Shown here: in pieces, positions 7,788-17,135 of the stretch | How positions within the stretch are numbered: position 1 is the first letter of the stretch | Layout: every line of letters starts with the position of its first letter | Assembly: GCA_963834365.1 (NCBI GenBank) | Contig: CAWIBS010000040.1 | Coordinates: 186,001-250,000, forward strand | Length of the DNA stretch: 64,000 nucleotides | Direction: 5' to 3' | Origin: CAWJAP01 sp963834365 | GTDB lineage: Bacteria; Acidobacteriota; Vicinamibacteria; Vicinamibacterales; Vicinamibacteraceae | Translations under genes and position numbers: made by a program | Notes under the pieces: generated by a model | Databases searched by the model: none | What the model was told of the DNA's origin: nothing | What the model saw: only the letters and a program-made list of their open reading frames with translations

Positions 7788-9049
7788 GCCCGGAGCCGGC
7801 GTTCGGCGACGTCCTGGTGCAGAAGTACGGCGGGAGCTCGGTCGCCACCCCCGAGAAGGTGCTGGCGGTGGCCGGCCGCATCGCCGCGCGCCGCCGCGAG
7901 CACGAGCACGTCGTGGTCGCGGTCTCGGCGATGGGAAAGACGACCGATCAGCTCATCGCGATGGCGCACGAGGTGTGCCCGTCGCCGCGTGGCCGTGAGA
8001 TGGACCTGCTCCTCGCGTCGGGAGAACAAATCGCGGTGTCGATGGTGGGCCTGGCGCTCCAGGCCTGCGGTGTGCCGGCCGTGTCCCTGACTGCCTCGCA
8101 GTGCGGCATTCAGACCGACGGCTCCTTCAACAAGGCTCGCGTCAACGGCGTCGAGACCCGCCGGCTCGTCACCGAGCTCGGCGCCGGCCGCGTCGTCGTC
8201 GTGGCTGGCTTCCAGGGCGTGACCGCCAATGACGAGATCACGACGCTCGGGCGAGGCGGCGGTGACATCACGGGGGCGGTGCTGGCGGCGGCGCTGCAGG
8301 CGTCCGCGTATGAGAACTGCACCGATGTGGACGGGGTCTACACGGCGGATCCGCGGATCGTCGCCAGCGCCCGCCGCATTCCGCACCTGAGTTACGAAGA
8401 GTGCATCGAGCTCGCGGCGAGCGGGGCCAAGGTGCTCCACCCGCGCGCGGCCGAGATCTGCATGCAATACACGATACCGATTCACGTCCGGCACAGCTTC
8501 AGCGGCAAGGTCGGCACGTGGGTCGGCGAAGGAGCTTCGACCATGGAACGTCCGTCGGTGGTCGGCGTGACCACGGACCGCAAGATCGCGAAAGTGACCC
8601 TGCTCGACGTCAAGGATCAGCCGGGAATCGCCGCGCATGTCTTCTGCGACCTCGCAGATGCCGAGATCAACGTCCGGCTGATCATCCAGGCCGCGCCCTT
8701 GCACGACCGCAACCGGATCACGTTCATCATCGAGAGCGAGGATCTCGAGGCGCTGAAGGCGCTGGTCCCGGGCTGGCGAAAGAGCAAGACCGCCGGCCGG
8801 GTCGAGATCGACACCGACGTCGCCAAGATCGCGATCGTCGGCTCGCGCATCGCCTCGACGCCGGGCCTCGCGGCGCGCATGTTCTCGGCGCTCGCCGAGC
8901 ACGCGATCAACATCGACTGCATCAGCACGTCGGAGATGAAGGTGTCGTGCATCATCGCCGCGAAGCACCTCGACGAGGCTGCCCGGGCGGTGCACGGCGC
9001 GTTCTTCGACACGCCCGCCGTGAAAGGCATCAAGGCCAAGAAGCGATAG
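7784..9049 (+). CDS. lysC: Aspartate kinase
   Basis: Phosphorylates aspartate, the first step to Lys, Thr and Met. The ATG at 7784 overlaps the thrC stop (ATGA). 421 residues, intact. Family marks: VQKYGGSSVATPEK at the N-terminus, VSAMGKTTDQLI, LASGEQIAVSMV, FQGVTANDEITTLGRGGGDITGAVLA, NCTDVDGVYTADPRIV, and two C-terminal ACT domains (about residues 265-415, KVTLLDVKDQPGIAAHVF and KIAIVGSRIASTPGLAARMF). The usual GRGGSDTTA motif here reads GRGGGDITG, with the normally conserved Ser and Thr replaced. The gene supplies substrate for hom; end-product control through the ACT domains is expected. Confidence 0.94.
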   Translation: MSPEPAFGDVLVQKYGGSSVATPEKVLAVAGRIAARRREHEHVVVAVSAMGKTTDQLIAMAHEVCPSPRGREMDLLLASGEQIAVSMVGLALQACGVPAVSLTASQCGIQTDGSFNKARVNGVETRRLVTELGAGRVVVVAGFQGVTANDEITTLGRGGGDITGAVLAAALQASAYENCTDVDGVYTADPRIVASARRIPHLSYEECIELAASGAKVLHPRAAEICMQYTIPIHVRHSFSGKVGTWVGEGASTMERPSVVGVTTDRKIAKVTLLDVKDQPGIAAHVFCDLADAEINVRLIIQAAPLHDRNRITFIIESEDLEALKALVPGWRKSKTAGRVEIDTDVAKIAIVGSRIASTPGLAARMFSALAEHAINIDCISTSEMKVSCIIAAKHLDEAARAVHGAFFDTPAVKGIKAKKR

Positions 9050-9061
9050 CGGCGCCCAGCC

Positions 9062-10489
9062 TCAGTGGGACGAGCGATCGGTCTTGCCTTCCGGCTTCTT
9101 CTCGGGTTTCTTCTCCGACTCGGGCTTCGGCGTCGGCCGCAGGGAGTAGCCGCTTCGCGACCACACGTTCACGCGAGGGCGTGACGACTTGACCTCGATG
9201 CGGCGATTCTTCTTGGTGGGATCCGGGTTGCTCGAGTAGTAGCCGACGACGTAGTAGTCGCTGGTTTCGGCGTCGATCCGTTTCAGGGCCTTGTCGAAGT
9301 CGTTCTGGTTGACGACCGCGGCGCCGCCGGTCTCCTCCGCGATGACCCTGCAGGCTGTCCTGGGTCTTGCGGACGTAGTTGCCGTACTCGACCGGGTCCA
9401 CCTTCTCGTCGAGGTCCGGACCGCCGACCAGCCCGCGCGGATCGATGGTGTAGAAGGTGACGTTGGCGCGGTTGGCCGCACGCGTCAGGTCCGACAGTTC
9501 GCGCGCCAGATCGGCGTCGGCGAACTGCTGCCCCTGGCGCTCGAAGTTGAACATGTCGCCTTCCTGGTAGTTGTCGGAGCGATTCCCGCCGAACATGCCG
9601 CCGCCGGCCCGCGCATCGGGGAACGGGTTGAAGTCGTAGCCGTTGCTCACGTAGACGACGACCTTCCGGCGGTTCTGCACCTTTTCGAGGTTGCGGACGA
9701 AGTCGTAGGCGGTGGAGAACGCCACGTGCGCGCGATAGCGCACTTCGCTCGGACCCTGCGAGCTCTGCGGCGCCTCGATGATCTCGTTGGGCTTGAGCGC
9801 ATTGCCGGCGATCTTCTTCATCGCTTCTTCGAAGCGCTTCTTGTCGTAGTTCATGTCGATGGCGATCGACGAGGGGCCGGTCGAGACCATGCCCCACATG
9901 TCGCCGTCGTGCAGGAGCGTGGTGTGGATCTTCTTGAACAGCTCGCGGATGCGACCGGTGTTGCGGAAGTCGAGGTGGAGATCGTCCACCACGAACAGGA
10001 GGATGCGCCCCGCAGCGTCGGTGACCGGGCGCGACGGCGGCAGGATGATGCCCTCTTGCGGAGCCGCCGGCGGCGGCGCCGTGACGTTGAACACGCGTCC
10101 GCCATGTACGAGCGTGAAGGAGACGATCTCCTGCTTCACGCCGTCCTCGAAGACTTCGAAGTCGTCCTTCTTGAGATCGGCGACGAACACGCCCTTGTCG
10201 TCGCGAGCGATGATGTCGGCGGAGACGAGGTCGACCCGCGACGTGAAAGTCGGCTGTTTCGGCGCGGCCGCGGGGGCCGCGGCAGGCGGGGCGGCCGGCG
10301 GCGGCGTGGCGGCGGCTGCTGCGCGCCGAGGCCGACGATCGCGCTCGCGATCACGAGAGCCCACGCGGCAGGACGCACACCCCGGCCGACGGTACGTCGC
10401 CAACGACTGGCGTGCCGGCTCGGCACGGAGTGCCGGAGCCGGGCGGGAAGCCGCAACTGGCCTCCATGCCGACCGTCAACTGGTGTCAT
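9062..10489 (-). CDS. VWFA-related acidobacterial-domain protein, exported (frameshifts)
   Basis: A lineage-typical exported protein with a von Willebrand A-like domain. The ATG at 10489 overlaps the stop of the upstream gene (ATGA). A long basic N-region precedes a signal segment (AAWALVIASAIVGLGAQQ). A Pro/Ala linker follows, with a frame change near 10320, then FTSRVDLVSADIIARDDKG, DLKKDDFEVFEDG, the strand ILLFVVDDLHLDFRNTG (a MIDAS-like site in which the canonical DxSxS is not obvious), KVVVYVSNGYDFNPF and VTFYTIDPRGLVG. A second frame change near 9350 leads to ETGGAAVVNQNDFDKAL, DYYVVGYYSSN and a Lys/Pro/Glu-rich tail. Function is unknown; such proteins are thought to be surface or envelope binding proteins. 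Confidence 0.85.
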
Positions 10490-10945
10490 GGTTCGATTAT
10501 AGGCGTCGCCTCTGGCAGACGCCCCGCCGATTGTTTTGGCCGGGACTCCCCGTCCTCGAGATTCTCCCGGCCCGGGGCCGGCATCTCGGGAGACTCGTCG
10601 TCGCCGCGCCGGGCTTCTGGTCGCCCCTCACCATTCCGGCGACGAGCAGGCATCTGGCCCGCGGCCTGGCTGGCCCGCTGCTGATGCGCGGCCCACCGCG
10701 CCGCGGCCGTAGAGCTCTGCAGTTGCTTGAGCAACGCGGGCCAGTCGAACACGACGTCGGGGTTTGCCTGCTCGAGATCCGTGCGCGTCTCGGCGTCGAG
10801 GATCTCGCGGCCGACGCGTAGCGGGCCCGGAGTGCGACTCCAGGTACAAGAGCCGCAGCTCGGACCGGCCCTTGCGGCGGGTCTCGCACACCAGATAGAC
10901 GTGTTCGTAGCCGCGACGGTCGCGGGTGACTCTCAGTGAGAGCAC
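10486..10945 (-). CDS. Small conserved-looking protein of about 150 residues (one frameshift)
   Basis: From a possible GTG at 10945 the frame reads VLSLRVTRDRRGYEHVYLV, then RKGRSELRLLYLESHS. It changes frame by one base near 10827 and continues as LRVGREILDAETRTDLEQAN, PDVVFDWPALLKQLQ and a charged Arg/Pro/Glu-rich tail ending IIEP. The middle (NPDVVFDWPALLKQ) reads like a real domain end. I do not recognise the family. Its stop overlaps the VWFA start by four bases and it follows the nuclease-like gene by about 30 bases, so the three probably form one operon. No ATG start is visible, so the start is provisional. Confidence 0.55.
10496..10501 (-). promoter_or_regulatory. Candidate -10 element placing transcription at the VWFA start codon
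   Basis: On the minus strand this reads TATAAT, and its last base is seven bases before the A of ATG 10489. That would make a leaderless transcript. It lies inside the last codons of the upstream gene (PIIEP), so it may be only coding sequence. Confidence 0.3.
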
Positions 10946-10976
10946 CTCGAGGAATCCGTTTCTGTGCCTGCCGCCG

Positions 10977-12089
10977 TCACCGGCGCTTCTGGGCGCGGCC
11001 AGCCTTGACCGGCGCCTGCTTGGCGGCGGGCCGGGCCGGCGCTCGCTTGACCGCCGTGCGTCCATTGCTGGGCCGGGCGGCGACTGCACGGGTCGCCGGC
11101 CGTACCGTGGTCCGGCTTGACGTCACTCGCGCCGCGCCCGCTCGGGCGACTGGACGCGCGATGACACGAGCCGCATTTCGCGCGTTCGGCGGAGGCTTCG
11201 CCGCCACGCGACCGGTTGTTGCTGGCGTTCGCTTCGTGACGACGACGGCCGCCGCCTTCGGGGGGACGGCCGGTGCCGGTGTTCGAGCCGGGCCGGCAGC
11301 CGCCTTGTCCCGCGACGGCTCTTTCGGGGCGAGTGGGGCTTTGGTCGGCACCGCACTCTTGCCTGCGACCTTCGCCTTCGCCGCCATCGGGAGCTTCGTC
11401 GCGGCACTGCCCTTCGACACGCTTGGGCCCTTGGACACGGCTGGGGCCTTCGCCACGACCGGAGCCTTCGGCGCAGCGTCGGCCTTTGCCGGCGCCTGCT
11501 TTCCGGGTTGCGCTGGCTTGGCCGAGGCTCCGGGCTTGGTCGAGGCTCCGGGCATCACCTGTGCCTGGGGCGCCGTCGGTTCAGGCGCCTCGGCTGCTAC
11601 GGGCTCCAGCACCCGCCGGGGCGGAGGAGCCGAAATCGGCTTGTCCGAGAGGATCAACTCCTCGCCGCCGTTTCCACGCAACACCGACGTGAACCGCACC
11701 TGGTCTCCGATGACCAGATAGGTCCACAGTGCGGCCAGGTGAATGCGGTGGTCCGCCGCCAGCCGCCGGGCCGATTCGGCAGAGCCGACAGGGACGAACA
11801 AGTACAAGGAGGACTTGGACTTCGCCAGGTTGGCCCACTGGGCCATGGCTTCCAAATGATTGACCGATTCTCCGGTTTCGACCTCGACGACCGCGCGCGG
11901 CTTTCGCCCGCCCTCTTCGGTCAGCACCAGATCCGGGAACAGTGTCGACGCACCAATCTTGACTGCCGCGTTACGCTCGTCGCCCGGGTTGGCGTCCACC
12001 TTGTACTTCGGACGCCATTGCGCTTCGAGCAGACGAATGATCCGGTCGTGCTCGAGCTGCTCGCGAACCGGCCGGACGAGAATCGGCAC
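10977..12089 (-). CDS. PD-(D/E)XK-like protein with a long Lys/Ala/Pro-rich tail
   Basis: The GTG at 12089 is chosen because GGAGGG lies seven bases upstream; earlier in-frame starts run into the hemE promoter region. 370 residues. Residues 1-140 form a compact domain: VREQLEHDRIIRLLEAQW, TLFPDLVLTE (D53), RAVVEVETGESV (E69, E71), MAQWANLAKSK, and SLYLFVPVGSAESARRL. The spacing Asp53...Glu69-x-Glu71 resembles the PD-(D/E)XK nuclease fold, but the usual lysine is a glutamate, so catalysis is uncertain. Residues 155-370 are low-complexity Ala/Lys/Pro/Val repeats (AKP-type, such as KAPVVAKAPAVSKG), like bacterial histone H1-like tails and suited to bind nucleic acid. Probably the first gene of a leftward operon. 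Function unknown. Confidence 0.7.
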   Translation of the reverse strand: MPILVRPVREQLEHDRIIRLLEAQWRPKYKVDANPGDERNAAVKIGASTLFPDLVLTEEGGRKPRAVVEVETGESVNHLEAMAQWANLAKSKSSLYLFVPVGSAESARRLAADHRIHLAALWTYLVIGDQVRFTSVLRGNGGEELILSDKPISAPPPRRVLEPVAAEAPEPTAPQAQVMPGASTKPGASAKPAQPGKQAPAKADAAPKAPVVAKAPAVSKGPSVSKGSAATKLPMAAKAKVAGKSAVPTKAPLAPKEPSRDKAAAGPARTPAPAVPPKAAAVVVTKRTPATTGRVAAKPPPNARNAARVIARPVARAGAARVTSSRTTVRPATRAVAARPSNGRTAVKRAPARPAAKQAPVKAGRAQKRR

Positions 12090-12276
12090 TGCAGGCCCTC
12101 CACGGGGGTGGACTGGAACTGGCCCCCCAAGGCCGCCAACCCCTGCGAAAACAACGCGAAATGCTAGCATGGACACCTCGCCGGGTCCACAGCGTTCTAG
12201 GCATCCCGTCGATGGCATCCGAGACATCAGTTGACACCGCAAGTCTTTATTGTCGTGAATGTTAGGACCAGACCGC
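12090..12276. promoter_or_regulatory. Divergent intergenic region between the nuclease-like gene and hemE
   Basis: Both flanking genes start outward from this gap. A TTGACA at about 12232-12237 is a perfect -35 hexamer reading toward hemE, but no good -10 appears at 16-18 bases. The gap is less GC-rich than the flanking genes. Confidence 0.3.
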
Positions 12277-13344
12277 ATGAACGACCGCTTCCTCCGCGCC
12301 TGTCGCCGCGAGCCCGTGGACGCCACCCCCGTCTGGTTCATGCGGCAGGCAGGCCGCTACATGCCCGAGTACCGGTCTCTGCGGACGCAACACTCGCTGC
12401 TCGATCTCTGTCGAACGCCAGAACTTGCCGTCCAGGTCACCCTCCAGCCCATCGACGCGATCGAGGTCGATGCCGCGATCATTTTCTCGGACCTGCTGTT
12501 GCCCCTCGAGCCGATGGGTCTTCCCTTCGATTTCGTGCAGGGCGAAGGCCCCAGGTTCGAACGGCCTCTGCAGGGTGACGATGACATCGATGCGCTGCGC
12601 GAGTTCGATGTGCGTGGCGATCTCGGGTATGTGCTCGACGCGATTCGGCTCGCGCGGCGCGCGCTCGAGGGGCGCGTGCCCCTCATCGGGTTCGCGGGCG
12701 CGCCCTTCACGCTGGCGTCGTACGCCATCGAAGGCGGACCCTCGCGCGATTTTTCCCGCACGAAGGCGCTGATGTACGGCAGTCCACAGTCCTGGCACCG
12801 GCTGGCCGCACGCCTCGCTTCGGTGGTAGCCGAGTACGTCGTGGCGCAGGTTGAGGCCGGGGCGCAGGCGATCCAGATCTTCGACTCGTGGGTCGGCGCG
12901 CTCACGAGCAGCGACTATCGGGAGTTCGTCCTCCCACACTCCGCGCGCATCTTCGAGGCGCTGGCGTCCACGGGGGTGCCATCCATCCATTTCGGCACGG
13001 GCACGTCGGCCATCCTCGGCGATCTGGCCGATGCTGGCGGCGACGTCATCGGCGCCGACTGGCGGCTGCCGCTCGACGAGGCATGGCTCCGAATCGGCAG
13101 TGACCGCGCGATTCAGGGCAACCTCGATCCGACCGTGCTCCTCGGCCCGCGCTACCGTGTGATGCGGGCCGCCGACGACGTTCTCCGACGAGCCGCCGGC
13201 CGACCGGGGCACATCTTCAATCTCGGGCACGGCATCCTGCCGAACACGCCGGTCGAGCACGTGCAAGCGCTCGCCAGGTACGTGCATGGTCATCCGGCCC
13301 CACTAGCACGACGGTTGACGTTGCCGTCGTCGGCGGGGGCATAG
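12277..13344 (+). CDS. hemE: Uroporphyrinogen III decarboxylase
   Basis: Decarboxylates the four acetate side chains of uroporphyrinogen III to give coproporphyrinogen III in heme synthesis. 355 residues, intact. The ATG at 12277 begins MNDRFLRACRREPVDATPVW, which matches the family N-terminus better than the ATG 18 bases upstream. The signature WFMRQAGRYMPEYR is near residue 30, with ILFSDLLLP-like IIFSDLLLPLEPMGL, LIGFAGAPFTLASYAIEGG, QIFDSWVGALTSSDY and FNLGHGILPNTP. Its 3' end overlaps the start of hemY, so the two are co-transcribed and probably translationally linked. Confidence 0.95.
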   Translation: MNDRFLRACRREPVDATPVWFMRQAGRYMPEYRSLRTQHSLLDLCRTPELAVQVTLQPIDAIEVDAAIIFSDLLLPLEPMGLPFDFVQGEGPRFERPLQGDDDIDALREFDVRGDLGYVLDAIRLARRALEGRVPLIGFAGAPFTLASYAIEGGPSRDFSRTKALMYGSPQSWHRLAARLASVVAEYVVAQVEAGAQAIQIFDSWVGALTSSDYREFVLPHSARIFEALASTGVPSIHFGTGTSAILGDLADAGGDVIGADWRLPLDEAWLRIGSDRAIQGNLDPTVLLGPRYRVMRAADDVLRRAAGRPGHIFNLGHGILPNTPVEHVQALARYVHGHPAPLARRLTLPSSAGA

Positions 13345-14673
13345 CCGGGCTCACCGCTGCCTACGATCTCCAGCGTCTGGGTCGCACGGCCGGTCCTGTT
13401 CGAGTCCCGGGAGCGGCTGGGCGGGCTGATTCAGACGCTGGAAGTGCGACGGCTGCCTGCTCGACGCGGGTCCGGATTCACTCCTCGTCCAGAAGCCTGC
13501 GGGGCTGGCGCTCTGCCGCGAGCTCGGCCTGGAGGACGAGCTCCGGCCGACGCTCGAGCCCCGAACGGCCTTCGTGCTGCGCGGGGGCCGGCTGCATGCG
13601 CTGCCAGCCGACACGCTGCTCGGTATCCCCCTGACTGGCGAAGCTTTGAGCAGCCTCACGATGTTGTCGCCGGCCGGCCGCGATCGGCTGGGGGAAGACC
13701 TCGTTCGACCACGGGCGCCAACCACGACCGACGATGAATCGGTGGGCGCCTGCCTCCAGCGGCGATTGGGGCCGGAGTTCGTCGCGGCAATCGCGCAGCC
13801 GCTGCTCGGGGGGATCCATGCGGGGGACGTCGACCGCCTCTCAATCCGGGCGTTGTTTCCGGAGCTGGCGAGGGCGGATACCCACGGGAGTCTGCTCGCG
13901 GCACTCCGTGACGCGCGTCGGCGCCGGATCCCCTGACGGGGCGTTCCGCGCGCTCCACCGCGGGATGGGCACCCTCATCGACAGTCTGTCGGCCCGGTTG
14001 CCGCCGGACACCGTCCGGGCTCGGATCCCCGCATCACGCGGATCACGCACCATGGTCTGTTTCGACTCGTGCTCGGAGATGAGTCCTCGGTCGAAGCGCG
14101 AGCCGTCGTGGTGGCGGTCCCGGCCTGGCAGGCCGCGCGATTGCTCCACGCCCTCGACACGACCCTGGCGGAGCGCTGTGAGGCGATTCCCTACGGGTCG
14201 AGCGCGACGATCTCCCTGGCCTACCCACGCGACGCGGTCGGCGACCCGCTCGGCGGCACGGGCTTCGTGGTCGCGCGGGGAGAGCCGGCCACGCGGCTGC
14301 TCGCGGTCAGTTGCGTGACGTCGAAATGGCCAGACCGCGCGCCCGGCGATCGGGTCTTGATCAGGGCCTTTGCCGGCGGCACGCTCGACGAGGATCTCCT
14401 GTCGCGGGACGACGAGGGGCTGGTCGCCCTCGCTCACGGCGACCTGCGACCGATTCTGGGACTGCAGTCGCCACCGGTTCTGGCAAAGGTCTTCCGTTGG
14501 ACCGCGCCAGCCCCCAATACGAGCCGGGCCATCTCGCCCGGGTGGCGGGCATCGACCAGGCCGCGGCCCGCTGGCCAGGTCTGTTCCTGACCGGCAGTGG
14601 CTATCGAGGTGTCGGCATCCCCGACACCATCGACGCGGCCCGCCGGTCCGCAGTGGCCGCGCACGCTTTCTGA
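13286..14673 (+). CDS. hemY: Protoporphyrinogen oxidase, FAD-dependent (about six frameshifts)
   Basis: Oxidises protoporphyrinogen IX to protoporphyrin IX, a late heme step. The intended start is probably ATG 13286 inside hemE: deleting one C from the CCCC run at about 13298 gives MVIRP followed by TTVDVAVVGGGIAGLTAAYDL, the FAD-binding GxGxxG strand. Further pieces in changing frames are VLFESRERLGGLIQT, DSLLVQKPAGLALCRELGLE, LRGGRLHALPADTLLGIP, FVAAIAQPLLGGIHAGD, ARAVVVAVPAWQAARLL, LAYPRDAVGDPLGGTGFV and the C-terminal GLFLTGSGYRGVGIPDTI. Frame changes occur near 13298, 13385, 13445, 13935, 14045 and 14520. Length after repair is about 460 residues, normal for HemY. The order hemE-hemY supports the call. 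Confidence 0.85.
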
Positions 14674-14734
14674 ACGGGCCCGGCGCGTAACCCGCGGATG
14701 CCTGAGTCCATCGGATAAGATTAGCGGTTGTCCT

Positions 14735-15542
14735 ATGCTGCCTTGCTCATCCGTACCGACACACTTCCCCCGCGGGCGCCGAGTCACCGCGCGCGTCGCC
14801 GCCACCTTGTTCACGGCCGCTCTGATCGGAACGGCTTGCCGACCCAGCGAGCCCGCGAGCGCGGCGGCGCCGCCGCCGGCGGCGCTCGGCTGCCGCCCCG
14901 GGGCCGCCTTCCGACGCCGCCGGGCCCTCGGCGCCGCTGCCTCGACAGCCGCGCCCGCCACCGCCAAGGGCGACCGCGGTCAGATTCCGTCCGAGCTGGC
15001 GACGCTCCTCGCCGAGATCAAGGCTGCCGACAAGGGACAGCTCGCCGTCTCCGAAGAGGACGGGCAGTTCCTGCGGATGCTGGTCGCCTCGACCGGCCGC
15101 AAGCGGGCACTCGAGATCGGAGCGGCCAGCGGCTACAGCGCAATCTGGATCGGCATGGGGCTCCGCGAGACGGGAGGCCGCCTGGTCACGATCGAGTACG
15201 ACCCGGTGCGCGCCCGGAGGCGGCCGACAACGTCCGCAAGGCCGGCCTCTCCGACATCGTCCAGGTCATCGCCGGCGACGCCTTCCAGGAGATTCCGAAG
15301 GTGGCGGGCACGTTCGATTGCATCTTCGTCGACGCGTGGAAGCGGGACTACATCAAGTTCTTCGACATGACGTGGCCACGGCTCGACAAGGGCGGGCTGT
15401 TCCTGGGCCACAACGTGATCAACAAGAAGAGCGAGATGACGCGACTTCCTGCGATCGCATCGCCACGCATCCGGACCTGTACTCACTCGATCGTCGCGCC
15501 CGCCGGCGAAGGCGATCTCGGTCTCCGTACAAGCGCCGGTAG
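14735..15542 (+). CDS. O-methyltransferase with a signal/lipoprotein N-terminus (frameshifts)
   Basis: Family: SAM-dependent O-methyltransferase (caffeoyl-CoA type). The SAM-binding part is clear: LAEIKAADKGQLAVSEEDG, ALEIGAASGYSAIWIG, RLVTIEYDPVRA, then after a frame change near 15215 AADNVRKAGLSDIVQVIAGD, DCIFVDAWKRDYIKFFD and GGLFLGHNVI, and after further changes near 15445 and 15525 a short C-terminus ending YKRR. In front lies VAATLFTAALIGTACRPSEP, which looks like a type II signal peptide with a lipobox cysteine, followed by an Ala/Pro linker. An exported SAM enzyme would be odd, because SAM is cytoplasmic; the N-terminus could instead be a membrane anchor facing in. ATG 14735 is the first start in frame. 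Confidence 0.75.
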
Positions 15543-15549
15543 CCGGTCG

Positions 15550-16461
15550 ATGCGCAGAGGTCCACATCATCGGCGTACCGCTCGATCTCGGCGGCGGGCG
15601 GCGCGGCGTGGACATGGGGCCGTCGGCGCTGCGCATTGCCGGCATCGCCGACAAGCTGAGCGCGCTCGGCCACACGGTCCGCGATCATGGCGACTCGACA
15701 CACCCACCCAGGAGACGCAGGAGGCCGGCGATCCCCACGCAGCGCTATCTGGCGCAGATCGCCAGGGTCTGCGACGACCTGCACCAGCGGGCTTCGGCTG
15801 TCCTCGGCGGTGGGGCGACGCCCATCGTGCTCGGCGGGGATCACAGCGTCGCCGCCGGCTCGGTGTCGGCATCGGCGGACCACGCGCGGCGGCGAGGCGC
15901 GCCGCTCGGGCTGATCTGGGTGGACGCGCATGGCGACATGAACACGCCCGAGACGACGCTGAGCGGCAACGTCCACGGGATGCCGCTCGCGGCGCTGCTC
16001 GGGCGCGGACCGGACGCGCTGGCCAGGCTCGGCGGCTTTGCCCCGAAGGTCGATCCGGCCCACACGGTGCTCGTCGGCGTCCGCAATCTCGACGAGCGCG
16101 AGAAGACCGCCGTCCGCGAATCGGGCGTCCACGTCTTCACGATGAAGGACATCGATCGGCAGGGCATCGCCGCGGTCATCGAACAAGCCATCGCGCTCGC
16201 GTCGGCCGGGACGGTCGGCGTGCACGTCTCGTTCGACGTGGACGTCTGCGACCCGGCGATTGCGCCCGGCGTGGGGACGCCGGTCAAGGGCGGTCTGAAC
16301 TATCGCGAGGCTCACATGGTGATGGAGATGCTGGCGGACGCCGGCACGCCTGATCGCGCTCGATCTCGTCGAGGTGAACCCGGTGCTCGACATCGCAGAA
16401 CACGACGGCATCGCTGGCAGCCGAGCTCGCCGCGTCGGCGTTCGGGATGAAGATTCTCTAG
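15550..16461 (+). CDS. Arginase/agmatinase-family ureohydrolase (frameshifts)
   Basis: Binuclear manganese hydrolase, probably arginase (arginine to ornithine plus urea). The start is ATG 15550; removing one G near 15562 joins it to VHIIGVPLDLGGGRRGVDMGP. Metal-ligand motifs are all visible: IVLGGDHSVAAGS, LIWVDAHGDMNTPE and VSFDVDVCDPAIAPGVGTP. NVHGMPLAALLG and LVGVRNLDEREK are also typical of arginase. After frame changes near 16350 and 16395 the C-terminus reads LIALDLVEVNPVLD and SLAAELAASAFGMKIL. Two more changes lie near 15690 and 15737. GVxxGP and DAHGDMN favour arginase over agmatinase, but the substrate is not certain. It lies eight bases after the methyltransferase stop. Confidence 0.85.
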
Positions 16462-16582
16462 CCACGGCCAGATCCGACGACTCATGACTCGAACTCGACT
16501 GCCGCCGCCCCCGAGGGGTCAAGGCGGCGTGCGGTGGCCGCTGAGCGCGGCCACCGCCAGATCAACACTGACAGGAGGCTCC

Positions 16583-17126
16583 ATGACCGCGGTTCGCACA
16601 TTCCTCTCGGCGGCGCTCATCGTCGCCGTTGGCAGCTTCACGCTCGATGCGCAGAAAGTCGTCAGCACGAAGAAGGGCGGCGGCGGCAGCCCCCACGAGA
16701 CCGTCGAATGGTCGATCGACGGCGCGAAGATCACCATCGCGTACGGCCGGCCGTATCTGAAGGGACGACCGCTCGAGAAGCTGACGCCTCACGGCCAGGT
16801 GTGGCGGACGGGCGCAGACGAGGCGACGACGCTCACCACCGACAAGCAGCTCATGATCGGCAGCCTGATGATCAAGCCGGGCAGCTACACTCTCTACACC
16901 TGTCCCGAACGCCAGCGGCTGGAAGCTCGTCGTCAACAAACAGACGGGCCAGTGGGGGACCGAATATCACGAGGATCGCGATCTCGGACGTGCGGACCTC
17001 AAGGTCGAGAAGGCCGAGAAGCCGGTCGAACAGTTCACGATCTCGATCACGGACACGCCGGGCGGCGGGAATCTGAGGCTCGAATGGGGCGACGTGCGCG
17101 CCACGACGGACTTCATGGTCCACTAG
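16583..17126 (+). CDS. Exported DUF2911 protein (one frameshift)
   Basis: A strong ribosome site (AGGAGG) lies before ATG 16583. The signal peptide is AVRTFLSAALIVAVGSFTLDAQ. The body matches DUF2911: HETVEWSIDGAKITIAYGRPYLKGRPLE, GQVWRTGADEATTLTTDK and GSYTLYTCP. The frame changes by one base near 16910, and the rest reads KLVVNKQTGQWGTEYHED, VEKAEKPVEQFTISITD and RLEWGDVRATTDFMVH. About 180 residues, usual for the family. The domain is widespread in Acidobacteriota and Bacteroidota envelopes and its function is not established. Confidence 0.85.
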
Positions 17127-17135
17127 TCCGGCGAC

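Noticed and set aside
7664..8995. Long minus-strand open frame (443 codons) opposite lysC and thrC
   Set aside because: It is an Arg/His/Asp-rich shadow of the real plus-strand genes, with no ribosome site and no family pattern.
9291..10502. Plus-strand frame of 403 codons opposite the VWFA gene
   Set aside because: The minus strand has the domain motifs and the signal peptide; this frame has none.
12262..13293. Minus-strand frame opposite hemE
   Set aside because: hemE has all its signatures and is intact; this frame is a shadow.
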